From Anaerolineales bacterium (GTDB lineage Bacteria; Chloroflexota; Anaerolineae; Anaerolineales; UBA4823), in contig JANXBJ010000004.1 of assembly GCA_025057645.1 (NCBI GenBank), forward strand, positions 1 through 64,000: a stretch of DNA of 64,000 nucleotides. Direction: 5' to 3'. Below the pieces are notes generated by a model that was not told where the DNA came from, searched no databases, and was given only the letters and a program-made list of their open reading frames with translations. The number at the start of each line of letters is the position of its first letter. Position 1 is the stretch's first letter. Below are positions 26,897 to 35,146 of this stretch, piece by piece. The translations under genes and the position numbers were made by a program.

Positions 26897-26935
26897 CATG
26901 GATGAGGAAAGCCGTAATGGCTTCCCTCATCCATG
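26897..26935 (-). promoter_or_regulatory. Intercistronic hairpin between phnS and phnT
   Basis: Arms 26897-26913 and 26919-26935 pair at 16 of 17 positions around a 5-nt loop. No U-tract follows on the transcript strand. It fits an mRNA-stabilising or processing hairpin that keeps the binding-protein message more abundant than that of the ATPase and permease. Confidence 0.65.
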
Positions 26936-26946
26936 GAGATGCTTAT

Positions 26947-28053
26947 TTATTTGGGTTCGGACTTGGCGTCGTAGCGCTTCAACCACTCGTTAAGGATGCG
27001 CTCGCGGTTAGCGGCTGCCCAGTTGAAGTCATTCTTGATCAATTGTGCCACTGGATCGGCGGGGTAGCCTTCGGGAATGGGCACACTAGTTTCGGCAGCA
27101 GTAATCGGATAAGAAGCGGCGTACTTCTCCATGGCTTCGGGGCTGATCGCCCAATCCAAGAAGAGGCGCGCTGCAGGTTTGATCTCGGGCTTCTTGATCA
27201 GGGCATTGGCCTCGATCTCCCAACCCGATCCTTCTTTGGGAAAGACCGGTTCTATCGGCTGGCCTTCGGCCTTTTGTTTGATGGCACGATAGTCGAATGA
27301 GATGCCGATGACCGTCTCGCCGGCGCCGGCCATCTTGCACGGCTTCGAGCCGGAATGAGTGTAGACGGCGATGTTCTCGTGTAAGGCATCCAAGTATTTC
27401 CAGCCCTCTTCTTCACCCTTCAATTGTAGGATAGCCGACACGGAAAGATAGCCGGTACCCGAGGAGTTGGGGTTAGGCATGACGATCAGACCCTTATACT
27501 CCGGCTTGATCAAGTCTGCCCAAGAGGTGGGCATGGGCAAGTTTTTAGCTTGCAACTCCACAGTGTTGACGCAGAAAGCGGAGAACCAGGCGTCAATTCC
27601 GACCCAGTGCGGCGGGTTCTTTTCATCGCGGAAGCTGGGACGAATTCTCTCCAAGCCGGCGGGGGCATACGGCTCTAGCATTCCCATTTGGTCGGCGATG
27701 AGCAAACTGGAAGCAGCCAACCCCCAAACCACATCTGCCTGCGGGTTGTCCTTTTCGGCCAAGAGCTTGGCGGTGATAATCCCGGTTGAGTCGCGCACGA
27801 TGTTGACCTTAATATTGGGGTACTTCGCCTCGAACAAGGGCAAGTAGACTGCGATTTGATCGTCCTCAAGGGCGGTGTAGACCGTGATTTCACCGCTCAC
27901 CGGTTCTTCGGTTGCTGCAGGGGCGGCTGTTTCTTGGGCTGCCGGTGCACCCGTTTCCGGGGTTTGCGGCGCCTGGGTAGCTGTGCAACCTGTAACGAGA
28001 AAAGCGCCAACTAAAAGCCAAGTTGCCCATTTAGGCAAGCGGGACGGTTTCAT
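26947..28053 (-). CDS. phnS: 2-Aminoethylphosphonate-type ABC transporter substrate-binding lipoprotein
   Basis: A 368-residue lipoprotein with signal peptide and lipobox LVTGC, an Ala/Pro/Glu linker, then a ferric-iron-type (cluster D) binding fold. The segments [45 protein letters not shown] and [11 protein letters not shown] are close to PhnS2 proteins. The ATG at 28053 has GGAGG upstream; the longer frame to 28113 runs through the operator region. It is the first gene of the importer operon and is preceded by a promoter overlapped by direct repeats. Confidence 0.85.
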   Translation of the reverse strand: MKPSRLPKWATWLLVGAFLVTGCTATQAPQTPETGAPAAQETAAPAATEEPVSGEITVYTALEDDQIAVYLPLFEAKYPNIKVNIVRDSTGIITAKLLAEKDNPQADVVWGLAASSLLIADQMGMLEPYAPAGLERIRPSFRDEKNPPHWVGIDAWFSAFCVNTVELQAKNLPMPTSWADLIKPEYKGLIVMPNPNSSGTGYLSVSAILQLKGEEEGWKYLDALHENIAVYTHSGSKPCKMAGAGETVIGISFDYRAIKQKAEGQPIEPVFPKEGSGWEIEANALIKKPEIKPAARLFLDWAISPEAMEKYAASYPITAAETSVPIPEGYPADPVAQLIKNDFNWAAANRERILNEWLKRYDAKSEPK

Positions 28054-28106
28054 TGAGACCTCCAAAATGTCGATTGAGTTTGGAAAGCAGTGGAGCGAAG
28101 TTGACC

Positions 28107-28151
28107 GATACAATCATACAGGGTTATGGTTAAGGCTGATACATCATACAG
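28107..28151. repeat. Direct repeat, putative operator of the phn operon
   Basis: GATACAATCATACAG (28107-28121) and GATACATCATACAG (28138-28151) have start points 31 bp apart, close to three helical turns. One overlaps the -10 box of the predicted phnS promoter and the other lies just downstream of it. Confidence 0.5.
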
Positions 28152-28178
28152 TAAAGATTCGGTTAATGAAATGTTCAA
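28150..28178 (-). promoter_or_regulatory. Putative phnS promoter
   Basis: On the minus strand TTGAAC (28178-28173) and TTTACT (28155-28150) are separated by 17 nt, about 100 nt upstream of the phnS ATG. Confidence 0.45.
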
Positions 28179-28459
28179 AATTCTTAATGCTCCCTGTGCC
28201 GGGAGCAGCGAGAACCCTTGTCCCTAGCCCTCTCTCTGAAATCAGGCAAAAGAAATCCCCTTGCCCCCTAGGGAGAGTTAGGTGTAAGAGCGATTGCAAA
28301 GAGGCAGCTTAAGCGTCTATAGCTGATAAACTTCGGAGAGTCGATTTCCCCCCTGATTGGTTGTCGAAGAAACCCGCAGAAAACGAGGAACTAACGTCGG
28401 TTGTGCCAATAAAGGGTTATAATACTGGCGACGATTTTCTTTTCTGCCGAGGAGCAAGG

Positions 28460-28675
28460 ATGCAAAGGGTGTTGAGTTTCTTTCTAGGCGCCCTCATCGG
28501 TGGCTTTTTGGGAGCTCTCTTGGCGCTTTTGCTTGCGCCCAGCTCAGGCGAAGAACTGCGCTTCGAAATACGAGAACGCGCTCAACGGCTACGAGATGAG
28601 CTGCGCCAAGCGGCTGCCCAACGGCGTGCTGAATTAGAGGAGCGATTGGCTGCTTTACGTTCGCCTAGAGCTTAG
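28460..28675 (+). CDS. Small YtxH-like membrane protein
   Basis: A 71-residue protein with a Gly-rich hydrophobic segment (FFLGALIGGFLGALLALLLAP) followed by SSGEELR and a charged helix rich in Arg, Glu and Ala. This is the layout of YtxH-domain proteins, which are often stress-related; the role is unknown. The ATG at 28460 has GAGGAGC upstream; the longer frame from 28361 has no ribosome site and crosses the promoter-like TATAAT at 28418. Confidence 0.65.
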   Translation: MQRVLSFFLGALIGGFLGALLALLLAPSSGEELRFEIRERAQRLRDELRQAAAQRRAELEERLAALRSPRA

Positions 28676-28678
28676 CCC

Positions 28679-30793
28679 CTATGGCGAGAAGAAGAAGCGA
28701 TAGGCGGTTGGCTGACGAGTGAAGCGCGTCGTACCGCTCACCACAAGGACTGCTTCACGTAGGTCTTTGCCGAAATTTAAGGGGAGCTTGAGGGTGTTAT
28801 CAGGCTCAAGGGGGAGTGGCTCGACAGTGGTCGTCTTACCAATGCGGATCAGCGAAAGACGATAGCTCTGAGGCAGAACGTTTTGCACCCGCACAAACCC
28901 GGCCGCTTCCCAACCGCCATTGCCGTCCTCAAAGTTGGTGAAGTAGCCGATTTCTGGGATAGCGATATCGTCCACAAGCAATCCCTCTCCGTTCACTGCA
29001 GCGTCAGTCACATATTCAAAGCGCAACTGCACCTTTTGCCCGGCAAATTTAGACAGATCCACACTTTCTTGGATCCAAATCGCCTGTTCCCCTCCGCCGC
29101 TCGTCCCATTATAGCCGAAGCCGAAGTTGTTGCCTGTCAAGTCATTGTCGGTGCCGGAGGGCGGACGAAGCATCTCCCAGTCTTCGCCATTTGTCGAAGC
29201 TAAGACATAGACAAAGTCATAGTCCTTCTCTAAGTCATACCAAGTCCAGTACTTTAGGGTGATCGGACCTTGGACTTGGGTGAAATCGAAAGTGCGCGTG
29301 AGAGTCATGTCCGACTCATCGCCCTTGTTTGACCAAAAGGCCCATAGTCCAGAGTAAGGGTCCGCAGGGAGAAGCCCCACGATGGTCGATCCCTCGAAGA
29401 CTAACGTGGTCGGAGCGGAGCAGCGAAGGCGAATGTAATCTGTGCCATACTGTCGGACTTGGCGAGTCTGCGGAGCGGAGTCGCAGGAGGAGATCGTCTC
29501 CGTATCGGAGACTTTAGGGAGAGCGGGATAGTTGGAGTAAAAGTAGCGACCGTCATCCACTTTAGGGTCGTTGAGATAGTTGGCAATTGTCCAATCGACA
29601 AAGATGTCATCTGCAGTAAGGACACGACCGGTGCGTGGGTCGCGAATTCCCAACCTTTCCATCAGGAGATCAATGCCGGTAAGTCCATTCTCGGGCAACC
29701 GAACCAGTTCCTTGGTCGCAGTTTCGCCAAAGCGATCTAAGAAATAGGTCATAAAGAGAAAAGAGGCGCCGTAATGGGGGCCGGTGGCCTCCTGATCGGT
29801 CGGCCAGTCGTTCAACTGGATATCCGGATCTCTTGAAAAAAGCCAGTCGTGTCCACCGGTGTCGTAGCCGTTCAAGAACATTGCCAATTCGGAGAAAGCC
29901 TCGTTCAACCAAATTTCCTCATTGCGGTCGTTCGCCCAGTGGATCATATGTTGAAACTCGTGCGCTAGGACGCCATAAGTGAATTCCTCGTTGAGGTCTA
30001 CAGTGTCAGCATTGAAGACAAAAGTTTCATGCCAGTTGGAATATTCATGAGCTTCGGGAGGATAGGAGTCCACCGAAGAGAAATAGCCGGCGATGTTGTT
30101 GCCGGCATTACGCACATAGAGGATGTAAATCCGTGGATCGCTATCCGCACCGGGACTCCACTCGCTGCCAAAAAAAGCGCGATTCGTAGGATAAATTTGC
30201 TTTTCAAACGCTTCTGCTAGATCGCGAAGCTCACTCTCCCGGTAAGAGACTCCGTTTTCGACCCAGAAATAGGCGTGCTCGGTAATGTAGCGCAGTGTGG
30301 TCTGAACTTGAAAACTCTCGTTTGTGTCAGAGTTGGTGATCCAAAACGACTTGGTATCCCCGATCTGATAGGGCCTGGCGGGAGGAGGTTGCGTTCGTTG
30401 GATGTTCTTTTTCCCCTGCAAACGTCGCGCCAAATCGACCAGATCATTTATCGGCACGACCGTGTCATTCAAGATATCTAGGACCTGCTCAGGTGAAGCT
30501 CCGCTCAGCTCGGGATAGCCCGGCAAAGGTGAGGATTGCCCCTCCTGATAGGTAGGCAGAACTGCAGTGGGCCTCGCCGAGTCCGAGAGCATCGGTGTGC
30601 TCAAAGGACGCAGCACACGCGGGGTTGGGGTCGGTGTTCCCTGCGACCAACTTACCTCGAAGGTGGACCGCGTAGCGGCCTCTTGCCAGACCCAATACGA
30701 AGCCCCTCCGGCAAGTGCGCACACACATAAAACACAGGCGGAGACCAAAAGGAGTATGCCAACGATCCAACGCCCCAGACTTTTGTCGTCCAT
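28679..30793 (-). CDS. Secreted or membrane-anchored metalloprotease (immune inhibitor A / M6-like)
   Basis: A 704-residue protein. An N-terminal membrane anchor (IVGILLLVSACVLCVCALAGG) leads to a Thr/Pro linker and a catalytic domain with zinc motif HEFQH in VLAHEFQHMIHW, then NEAFSELAMFLNGYD downstream, which may supply the third ligand. The C-terminal half resembles carbohydrate- or MAM-type beta domains (DFTQVQGPITLKYWTWYDLE, LRFEYVTDAAVNGEG, LLVDDIAIPEIGY), as in immune inhibitor A peptidases. It probably degrades extracellular protein. Monocistronic; a TATAAT lies 38 nt before its ATG. Confidence 0.75.
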   Translation of the reverse strand: MDDKSLGRWIVGILLLVSACVLCVCALAGGASYWVWQEAATRSTFEVSWSQGTPTPTPRVLRPLSTPMLSDSARPTAVLPTYQEGQSSPLPGYPELSGASPEQVLDILNDTVVPINDLVDLARRLQGKKNIQRTQPPPARPYQIGDTKSFWITNSDTNESFQVQTTLRYITEHAYFWVENGVSYRESELRDLAEAFEKQIYPTNRAFFGSEWSPGADSDPRIYILYVRNAGNNIAGYFSSVDSYPPEAHEYSNWHETFVFNADTVDLNEEFTYGVLAHEFQHMIHWANDRNEEIWLNEAFSELAMFLNGYDTGGHDWLFSRDPDIQLNDWPTDQEATGPHYGASFLFMTYFLDRFGETATKELVRLPENGLTGIDLLMERLGIRDPRTGRVLTADDIFVDWTIANYLNDPKVDDGRYFYSNYPALPKVSDTETISSCDSAPQTRQVRQYGTDYIRLRCSAPTTLVFEGSTIVGLLPADPYSGLWAFWSNKGDESDMTLTRTFDFTQVQGPITLKYWTWYDLEKDYDFVYVLASTNGEDWEMLRPPSGTDNDLTGNNFGFGYNGTSGGGEQAIWIQESVDLSKFAGQKVQLRFEYVTDAAVNGEGLLVDDIAIPEIGYFTNFEDGNGGWEAAGFVRVQNVLPQSYRLSLIRIGKTTTVEPLPLEPDNTLKLPLNFGKDLREAVLVVSGTTRFTRQPTAYRFFFSP

Positions 30794-31110
30794 GAAACAT
30801 CCCTAGATAAAATTGGTCTTAGTTGGGCGGATTATATCACTTCTATCCCTATACTGGAGAGCTTCTGCGCAATCGTGGGTTGAGCTTGTCTGCCATTCAT
30901 TGTGCTCCTCAGCAACTAAGTGCGGGGAATGCCTTCGATTTGAGAGGAAGGTCCAGTTCTCCGAACGATCCGATCACTTTGCGGGCTCCTTGTCTTCCGT
31001 TCGATTCTGGTGCATAATTCCAAGCAGGCTCGCATGGTCCGATCAGCGAGACCTATTCTTAGTTTTTGGCCCTGCCAAATGGGCTCTACCCTTTCGTAGA
31101 GGAGGGCACC
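30794..31110. other. Divergent intergenic region
   Basis: I see no gene. It contains a minus-strand TATAAT at 30831-30836 for the protease gene; no clear promoter for panB was found. Confidence 0.4.
30831..30836 (-). promoter_or_regulatory. Candidate -10 box of the metalloprotease gene
   Basis: A perfect TATAAT on the minus strand, 38 nt upstream of the ATG. The -35 region is poor. Confidence 0.35.
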
Positions 31111-32034
31111 ATGTCTATCCAACTCACTCCTTCGCAACTGCGCGCCGTAGAGCGCAAAAAGATTACCCTTCCTGATCTCCGGCAAAAGAAAGAACAGGGT
31201 CGGCCGATCACGATGCTGACCGCCTATGACTACCCTACCGCCAAGGCCATTGACGAGGCAGGTGTGGATGTAATTTTAGTGGGCGACTCTTTAGGAATGG
31301 TGGTGCTGGGCTACCCTAATACTTTACAAGTTACCATGGAAGACATGCTCCACCATTGCCGGGCAGTGGCACGAGGGGCAAAAACCGCCCTACTTGTCGG
31401 GGATATGCCGTTTCTCTCCTATCAGGTTTCAACCCAAGAAGCAGTGCGGAACGCCGGCAGGTTCTTGCAAGAAGGAGGGATGGAAGCCGTAAAACTAGAA
31501 GGCGGGCGCGAACGGGCGGAGACCATTCGCGCAATAGTCGCCGCCGGCATTCCCGTAATGGGCCACCTCGGCTTAACCCCGCAAAGCATTCATCAGTTGG
31601 GCGGCTTTCGCGCACAAGGTCGCCACGCTGAGGCAGCACTCCGCTTACTGGAGGATGCGCTGGTCTTACAGGAAGCAGGGTGTTTCAGCCTGGTGCTCGA
31701 ATCGGTACCACGACAGTTGGCGGCTTATATCACCCAACATCTGGAGATTCCTACCATCGGCATCGGTGCCGGGGAAGGGTGCGATGGTCAAGTGTTGGTC
31801 ACGCACGATTTGTTAGGCCTATTTGACCGTTTCACACCGCGCTTTGCGAAACAGTATGCCCAGCTCTATTCAACGATGCGCACCGCCTTTGCCCAATATG
31901 TTGCCGAGGTTCAAGCGGGTCTCTTCCCCGACAAAGAGCATAGCCTAGAGATGAGCGAAGCGGAATGGCGCTCCTTTCTGCAACAGGCTGCAACTTTCTC
32001 CCCGGGTCAGCGAGCTGAAACAAGCCTGCGGTGA
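31111..32034 (+). CDS. panB: 3-Methyl-2-oxobutanoate hydroxymethyltransferase
   Basis: A 307-residue enzyme that makes ketopantoate from 2-oxoisovalerate and methylene-tetrahydrofolate, the first committed step to pantothenate and CoA. Conserved segments: LTAYDYPTAKAIDEAGVD, VGDSLGMVVLGYPNT, MEAVKLEGG, MGHLGLTPQSIHQLGGF, GIGAGEGCDGQVLVTHDLLGL. The Mg ligands (Asp in VGDS and VGDM, Glu in KLEGG) and the catalytic Glu in LVLESVP are present. The ATG at 31111 has GAGGAGG upstream. It overlaps panE by 4 nt (GTGA). No panC or panD is nearby. Confidence 0.96.
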   Translation: MSIQLTPSQLRAVERKKITLPDLRQKKEQGRPITMLTAYDYPTAKAIDEAGVDVILVGDSLGMVVLGYPNTLQVTMEDMLHHCRAVARGAKTALLVGDMPFLSYQVSTQEAVRNAGRFLQEGGMEAVKLEGGRERAETIRAIVAAGIPVMGHLGLTPQSIHQLGGFRAQGRHAEAALRLLEDALVLQEAGCFSLVLESVPRQLAAYITQHLEIPTIGIGAGEGCDGQVLVTHDLLGLFDRFTPRFAKQYAQLYSTMRTAFAQYVAEVQAGLFPDKEHSLEMSEAEWRSFLQQAATFSPGQRAETSLR

Positions 32035-32966
32035 GTGAAGAGCGTATCTTGATTGTTGGGACGGGCGCGCTGGCTTGTCTGTTTGCGGCTCGCTTTGCAG
32101 CAGTGGACATACCCGTGGCCATGCTGGGAAGTTGGCAAGCCGCACTTCAGACCCTTGCAGAGCGAGGGGTGACCCTCATTACGCCGGACGGAGAAAGAAA
32201 GACATACCCTGTTTTAGCCACTTCTGACCCTGCTCAAGTTCAAGGGGTTCGGCAAGCCCTAGTGTTAGTAAAGGCCTGGCAGACAGAGCGAGCAGCGAGG
32301 CAGTTACAGGGGTGTTTGGCCGGCGAAGGGGTAGCGCTGACCCTCCAAAACGGTTGGGGAAACTGTGAAGTCCTCAGCCAATATCTCGGAGCCGAGCGGG
32401 TTGCGCTGGGAGTAACCACTTTGGGAGCCACGCTACTTACCCCCGGAGAGGTGCGTCAAGCCGGCGAGGGAGTGGTTTCGCTTGGCCTTCATCCCCGCCT
32501 GGCATTCCTGACAACATACCTACGCAAGGCGGGCTTTGAACTGGAATTCACCTCCAACGTTGAGGCACTGGTTTGGGGTAAATTGGTGGTTAACGCCGCA
32601 ATCAACCCTCTGAGTGCGCTATTGAGAGTGCCCAACGGAGAATTAATCCGCCGAGCCTCGGCACGGGAGTTAATGCATCGTGCTGCGAGAGAAGCCGCCG
32701 CTGTTGCTCAAGTCCAAGGGGTCGCTCTGCCCTACGCCGACCCGGTTGAAAGAGTAGAAACTATTGCTCAGCGAACAGCAGAAAATTTTTCGTCCATGCT
32801 GCAGGATATCCTTCGAGGTGCACCGACCGAGATCGATGCTATCTGTGGCAAAATTGTCCACATTGCCCGCCAAATCGGGCTGCCAACGCCCACGCTAGAA
32901 ACCCTGTGGCTCTTGGTGCGCGCTCTAGCCGAGCGGCCCCACGAGCAAAAACCGTCAAACAGCTAA
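32031..32966 (+). CDS. panE: 2-Dehydropantoate 2-reductase (ketopantoate reductase)
   Basis: A 311-residue NADPH-dependent reductase acting on the product of PanB. It has the Rossmann motif ILIVGTGALACLFAARF, the segment LVLVKAWQT and the substrate region LTLQNGWGNCEVL. The ketopantoate reductase C-terminal domain contains WGKLVVNAAINPLSALL (catalytic Lys) and SSMLQDILRGAPTEIDAICG (conserved Glu-Ile-Asp). It starts with GTG at 32031, overlapping the panB stop, so it is translationally coupled. The C-terminus is a normal length. Confidence 0.92.
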   Translation: MSEERILIVGTGALACLFAARFAAVDIPVAMLGSWQAALQTLAERGVTLITPDGERKTYPVLATSDPAQVQGVRQALVLVKAWQTERAARQLQGCLAGEGVALTLQNGWGNCEVLSQYLGAERVALGVTTLGATLLTPGEVRQAGEGVVSLGLHPRLAFLTTYLRKAGFELEFTSNVEALVWGKLVVNAAINPLSALLRVPNGELIRRASARELMHRAAREAAAVAQVQGVALPYADPVERVETIAQRTAENFSSMLQDILRGAPTEIDAICGKIVHIARQIGLPTPTLETLWLLVRALAERPHEQKPSNS

Positions 32967-33079
32967 AATGTCGCAGGCCTTGCCTGTGGGCTGCGACTAG
33001 GGTGGCACTTTGCTCAGTCGGCGATGCCCTGAGTGGTTGAGGAGCGAGGACTTTGTCGGCACTTGCCGGACCGAGTAGG

Positions 33080-33559
33080 CTACCCGACCCGGGTCACCCT
33101 CCATAGCTGCCAGTTCGCTTCCACTGCACTGCGGGCGGCGGACAATTCATCTGCCGAGGCGCAATATAATAGGTGGGCAACACAATGGCAATCCGTTGAA
33201 CCGAATCCAGGTTGTGAGTAGCTTAACCAAGGTAAACTGGCCAGCTCCATCGCCCAATGGCACTCCTGACGTCTCGTATCGACCCTGCACCAAACTTCCT
33301 GCAGCCGGGCTACCCCGCGCAGGTAATCAACATGCCAATGATACTTTGAAGGGTTGAGGTGGTGCTTCAACCGTCCACCTAATCCCCCTGCCCCAAAAGC
33401 ACTGCCTACGTAGAGATAATAACCGGCTTGGAAATTTAACTGACCTAGCCTGCCTACACTGAGGATTTGCGGCGCCACAAGCCAAAGCACTAGAACGTAG
33501 CTGCCCTTAGCGCTAGGAAAGACAGCACCGGAGCAGCCATTCGAAGCTTCCACGCTCAT
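33080..33559 (-). CDS. GIY-YIG superfamily protein (DUF123)
   Basis: A 159-residue stand-alone protein of the DUF123 branch of GIY-YIG nucleases. The core GSYVLVLWL...GYYLYVGSAFGAGGLGGRLKHHL and the following HWHVDYL are diagnostic. In other bacteria this domain is often fused to endonuclease III-like proteins. Catalytic Tyr and Arg candidates are present (YYLYVG, GGRL), but activity is unproven. The ATG at 33559. It is convergent with panE. Confidence 0.78.
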   Translation of the reverse strand: MSVEASNGCSGAVFPSAKGSYVLVLWLVAPQILSVGRLGQLNFQAGYYLYVGSAFGAGGLGGRLKHHLNPSKYHWHVDYLRGVARLQEVWCRVDTRRQECHWAMELASLPWLSYSQPGFGSTDCHCVAHLLYCASADELSAARSAVEANWQLWRVTRVG

Positions 33560-33681
33560 TGCCTACTTCGCCAGAAGAAAAGAAAGACCCGCCTCACCCC
33601 CGTGAGTCGAGTCCTCGGCATAGATTTCGTAAGCAGAGCAAAGGCCCTAAGCACTCAATGATGAAGAAACCGAGCGCAAAG

Positions 33682-34005
33682 TTATTTCTCGAAGTGATCC
33701 TCGATGGCTTCCCTCGCCCAGGCTAGAGCAGCCATCGTTGTTGGAAAGCCCAAGGTGGTAATCCCCAATAAGATCGCATGCTCAACCTCCTGAGGGGTAG
33801 CGCCGGCCTCCAGAGCCCGATGGGTGTGAGATTGCACTGCGCTCTCGGATCTGCTTGCCGCAGCCATACCCAGTCTGATCAACTCGCGAGTTTTCTGGTC
33901 CAGACAACTCACTCTAGCAATCGTCTCTCCCAAACCCTCAAAGGCACGGTAAACCTCCGGAAATTGCTCCTGAAAGCGACGATAGGGTTTTGGTAGTTCT
34001 GCCAT
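33682..34005 (-). CDS. Carboxymuconolactone decarboxylase family protein lacking CxxC
   Basis: A 107-residue protein with the CMD/AhpD helical fold: LDQKTRELIRLGMAAASRSESAVQSHTHRALEAGATPQEVEHAI (quoted in part). AhpD-type members carry a redox CxxC before the conserved His; here that place reads SAVQSH, so thiol chemistry is unlikely. It belongs instead to the non-thiol CMD proteins, whose function is mostly unknown. The ATG is at 34005; monocistronic. Confidence 0.8.
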   Translation of the reverse strand: MAELPKPYRRFQEQFPEVYRAFEGLGETIARVSCLDQKTRELIRLGMAAASRSESAVQSHTHRALEAGATPQEVEHAILLGITTLGFPTTMAALAWAREAIEDHFEK

Positions 34006-34150
34006 GGTTTTTCCTCCGATGGGATGTGCAGAATGCCTGCCAATAAGAAATGCAAAGAATCACAAGCCCTCGTTTTCTAGAAGGTTTTCTTCTCTGCCGT
34101 CTCTTGCTCTATAGCGCCTCGCTGAGTCCGCAATCTGCAAACAGGCAAAC

Positions 34151-35146
34151 TCATGGCTTGCCCCACATTTCCAGAGCCTGATCCAGAAACCTAGGCCGAC
34201 CATCCAATTGCAGGATCACCCCCTTTTCTTGTGCCAGCTCCTGTGCCCCCTCAGTTGTACTTTCCCCCGCAGCCACCGGCAACGCTCTCAGGCCTGCCTG
34301 TCTCAGCAATGCTGCCCGCCGCAGGGCACGTTCGACGTCCTCACGATCTACAACAACGGAGATTTCCACAGCTAGCCATGCTTCGGGACGGGGCTGCCCC
34401 TCCCTGACCGGCAGACGTAGCCGGCCATGGAGGATCAAATCCAGAAGGAGCAATTCGTCAAACTGGTCCTCATCGAGGTGCTCGCCGAGCAAAGAGGTGA
34501 GTTCCGCTACATCTACGACTCGAGTGTTTAGAAGAATCTTGCCGAAGTAAGAGGAAGCCCGGCTACGGTACTGCATTTCCAGCATAGTGCCGGAAAGCTT
34601 TCCAACTCGGTCGGTCAACCGCTGAACTTGATATTCGGTACGTTTTTGCGCCTCTGCCAGCTCCGCCACCGTCTGCTCTAACCTCGCAACTGCCTGCTCG
34701 AGACGCGTCAAGCGTTCCTCCGCTTGCTGCTGGGCCTCCGCCAGCTTCGCTACCGTGTGCTCCAGACGACTTAGGCGCTCCTCCGCTTGCTGCTGGGCCT
34801 CCGCCAGCTTCGCTACCGTGTGCTCTAACTTCTCCAACCTCTGCTCCAAATTTGCCACCCTGTGTTCAAGACGGCTCAACCGTTCCTCGGCGCGCTTCTG
34901 CGCCTCGGCCAGCTCGGCTACAGTCTGCTCTAAATTCCCCACTGCCTGCTCTAACTTCGCTACTGCCTGCTCGAGACGCGTCAAGCGTTCCTCGGCACGC
35001 CTGTGCGACTCTGCTAGCTCCCGCACCACCTGAGGTAAGCTCAAAAGCTCCTCCGAGAGCACCAGAGAACGCAGCTCAGCGCGCCACTCCGGATGCTGGT
35101 AAAGCATCTCAATCAGGGAACGAAAATCTTGGACGCTAAAGCTCAT
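34151..35146 (-). CDS. Coiled-coil protein with 21-residue repeats and C-terminal nuclease-like domain
   Basis: A 331-residue protein. Residues about 5-45 form a helical head (FRSLIEMLYQHPEWRAELR). Residues about 45-190 form a long coiled coil made of 21-residue units of the form RLSRLEHTVAKLAEAQQQAEE, several near-identical. The C-terminal domain of about 130 residues contains EAWLAVEISVVVDREDVERALRRAALLR and GVILQLDGR. It resembles a PD-(D/E)xK-type fold seen in uncharacterised coiled-coil proteins of Chloroflexota and Cyanobacteria, but the assignment is tentative. The ATG at 35146 is preferred to an upstream start at 35176. Confidence 0.65.
   Translation of the reverse strand: MSFSVQDFRSLIEMLYQHPEWRAELRSLVLSEELLSLPQVVRELAESHRRAEERLTRLEQAVAKLEQAVGNLEQTVAELAEAQKRAEERLSRLEHRVANLEQRLEKLEHTVAKLAEAQQQAEERLSRLEHTVAKLAEAQQQAEERLTRLEQAVARLEQTVAELAEAQKRTEYQVQRLTDRVGKLSGTMLEMQYRSRASSYFGKILLNTRVVDVAELTSLLGEHLDEDQFDELLLLDLILHGRLRLPVREGQPRPEAWLAVEISVVVDREDVERALRRAALLRQAGLRALPVAAGESTTEGAQELAQEKGVILQLDGRPRFLDQALEMWGKP
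34716..34825 (-). repeat. 63-bp tandem repeat in the coiled-coil gene
   Basis: A 47-nt identical segment occurs at 34716-34762 and 34779-34825, one 63-bp (21-codon) period apart. Diverged units continue on both sides (for example 34892-34938). The length keeps the heptad phase, three heptads per unit. Confidence 0.8.

Larger units (their letters stand above)
28054..28459. other. Divergent intergenic region
   Basis: It holds the phnS promoter and direct repeats (28107-28178), a degenerate relative of the interspersed repeat near 28260-28288, and a GGGTTATAAT element at 28414-28423 that could be the -10 of the YtxH gene. There is no gene. Confidence 0.5.

Noticed and set aside
30995..31030. 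A tRNA, suggested by a TTCGATTC T-loop-like string
   Set aside because: No matching acceptor stem, anticodon arm or D-loop could be folded around it.
32970..32997. Terminator after panE (GTCGCAG/CTGCGAC stem)
   Set aside because: The loop is 14 nt and no U-tract follows, so the evidence is too weak to list as a terminator.
34716..34938. CRISPR array
   Set aside because: The repeats are contiguous 63-bp coding units without unique spacers and encode coiled-coil heptads.
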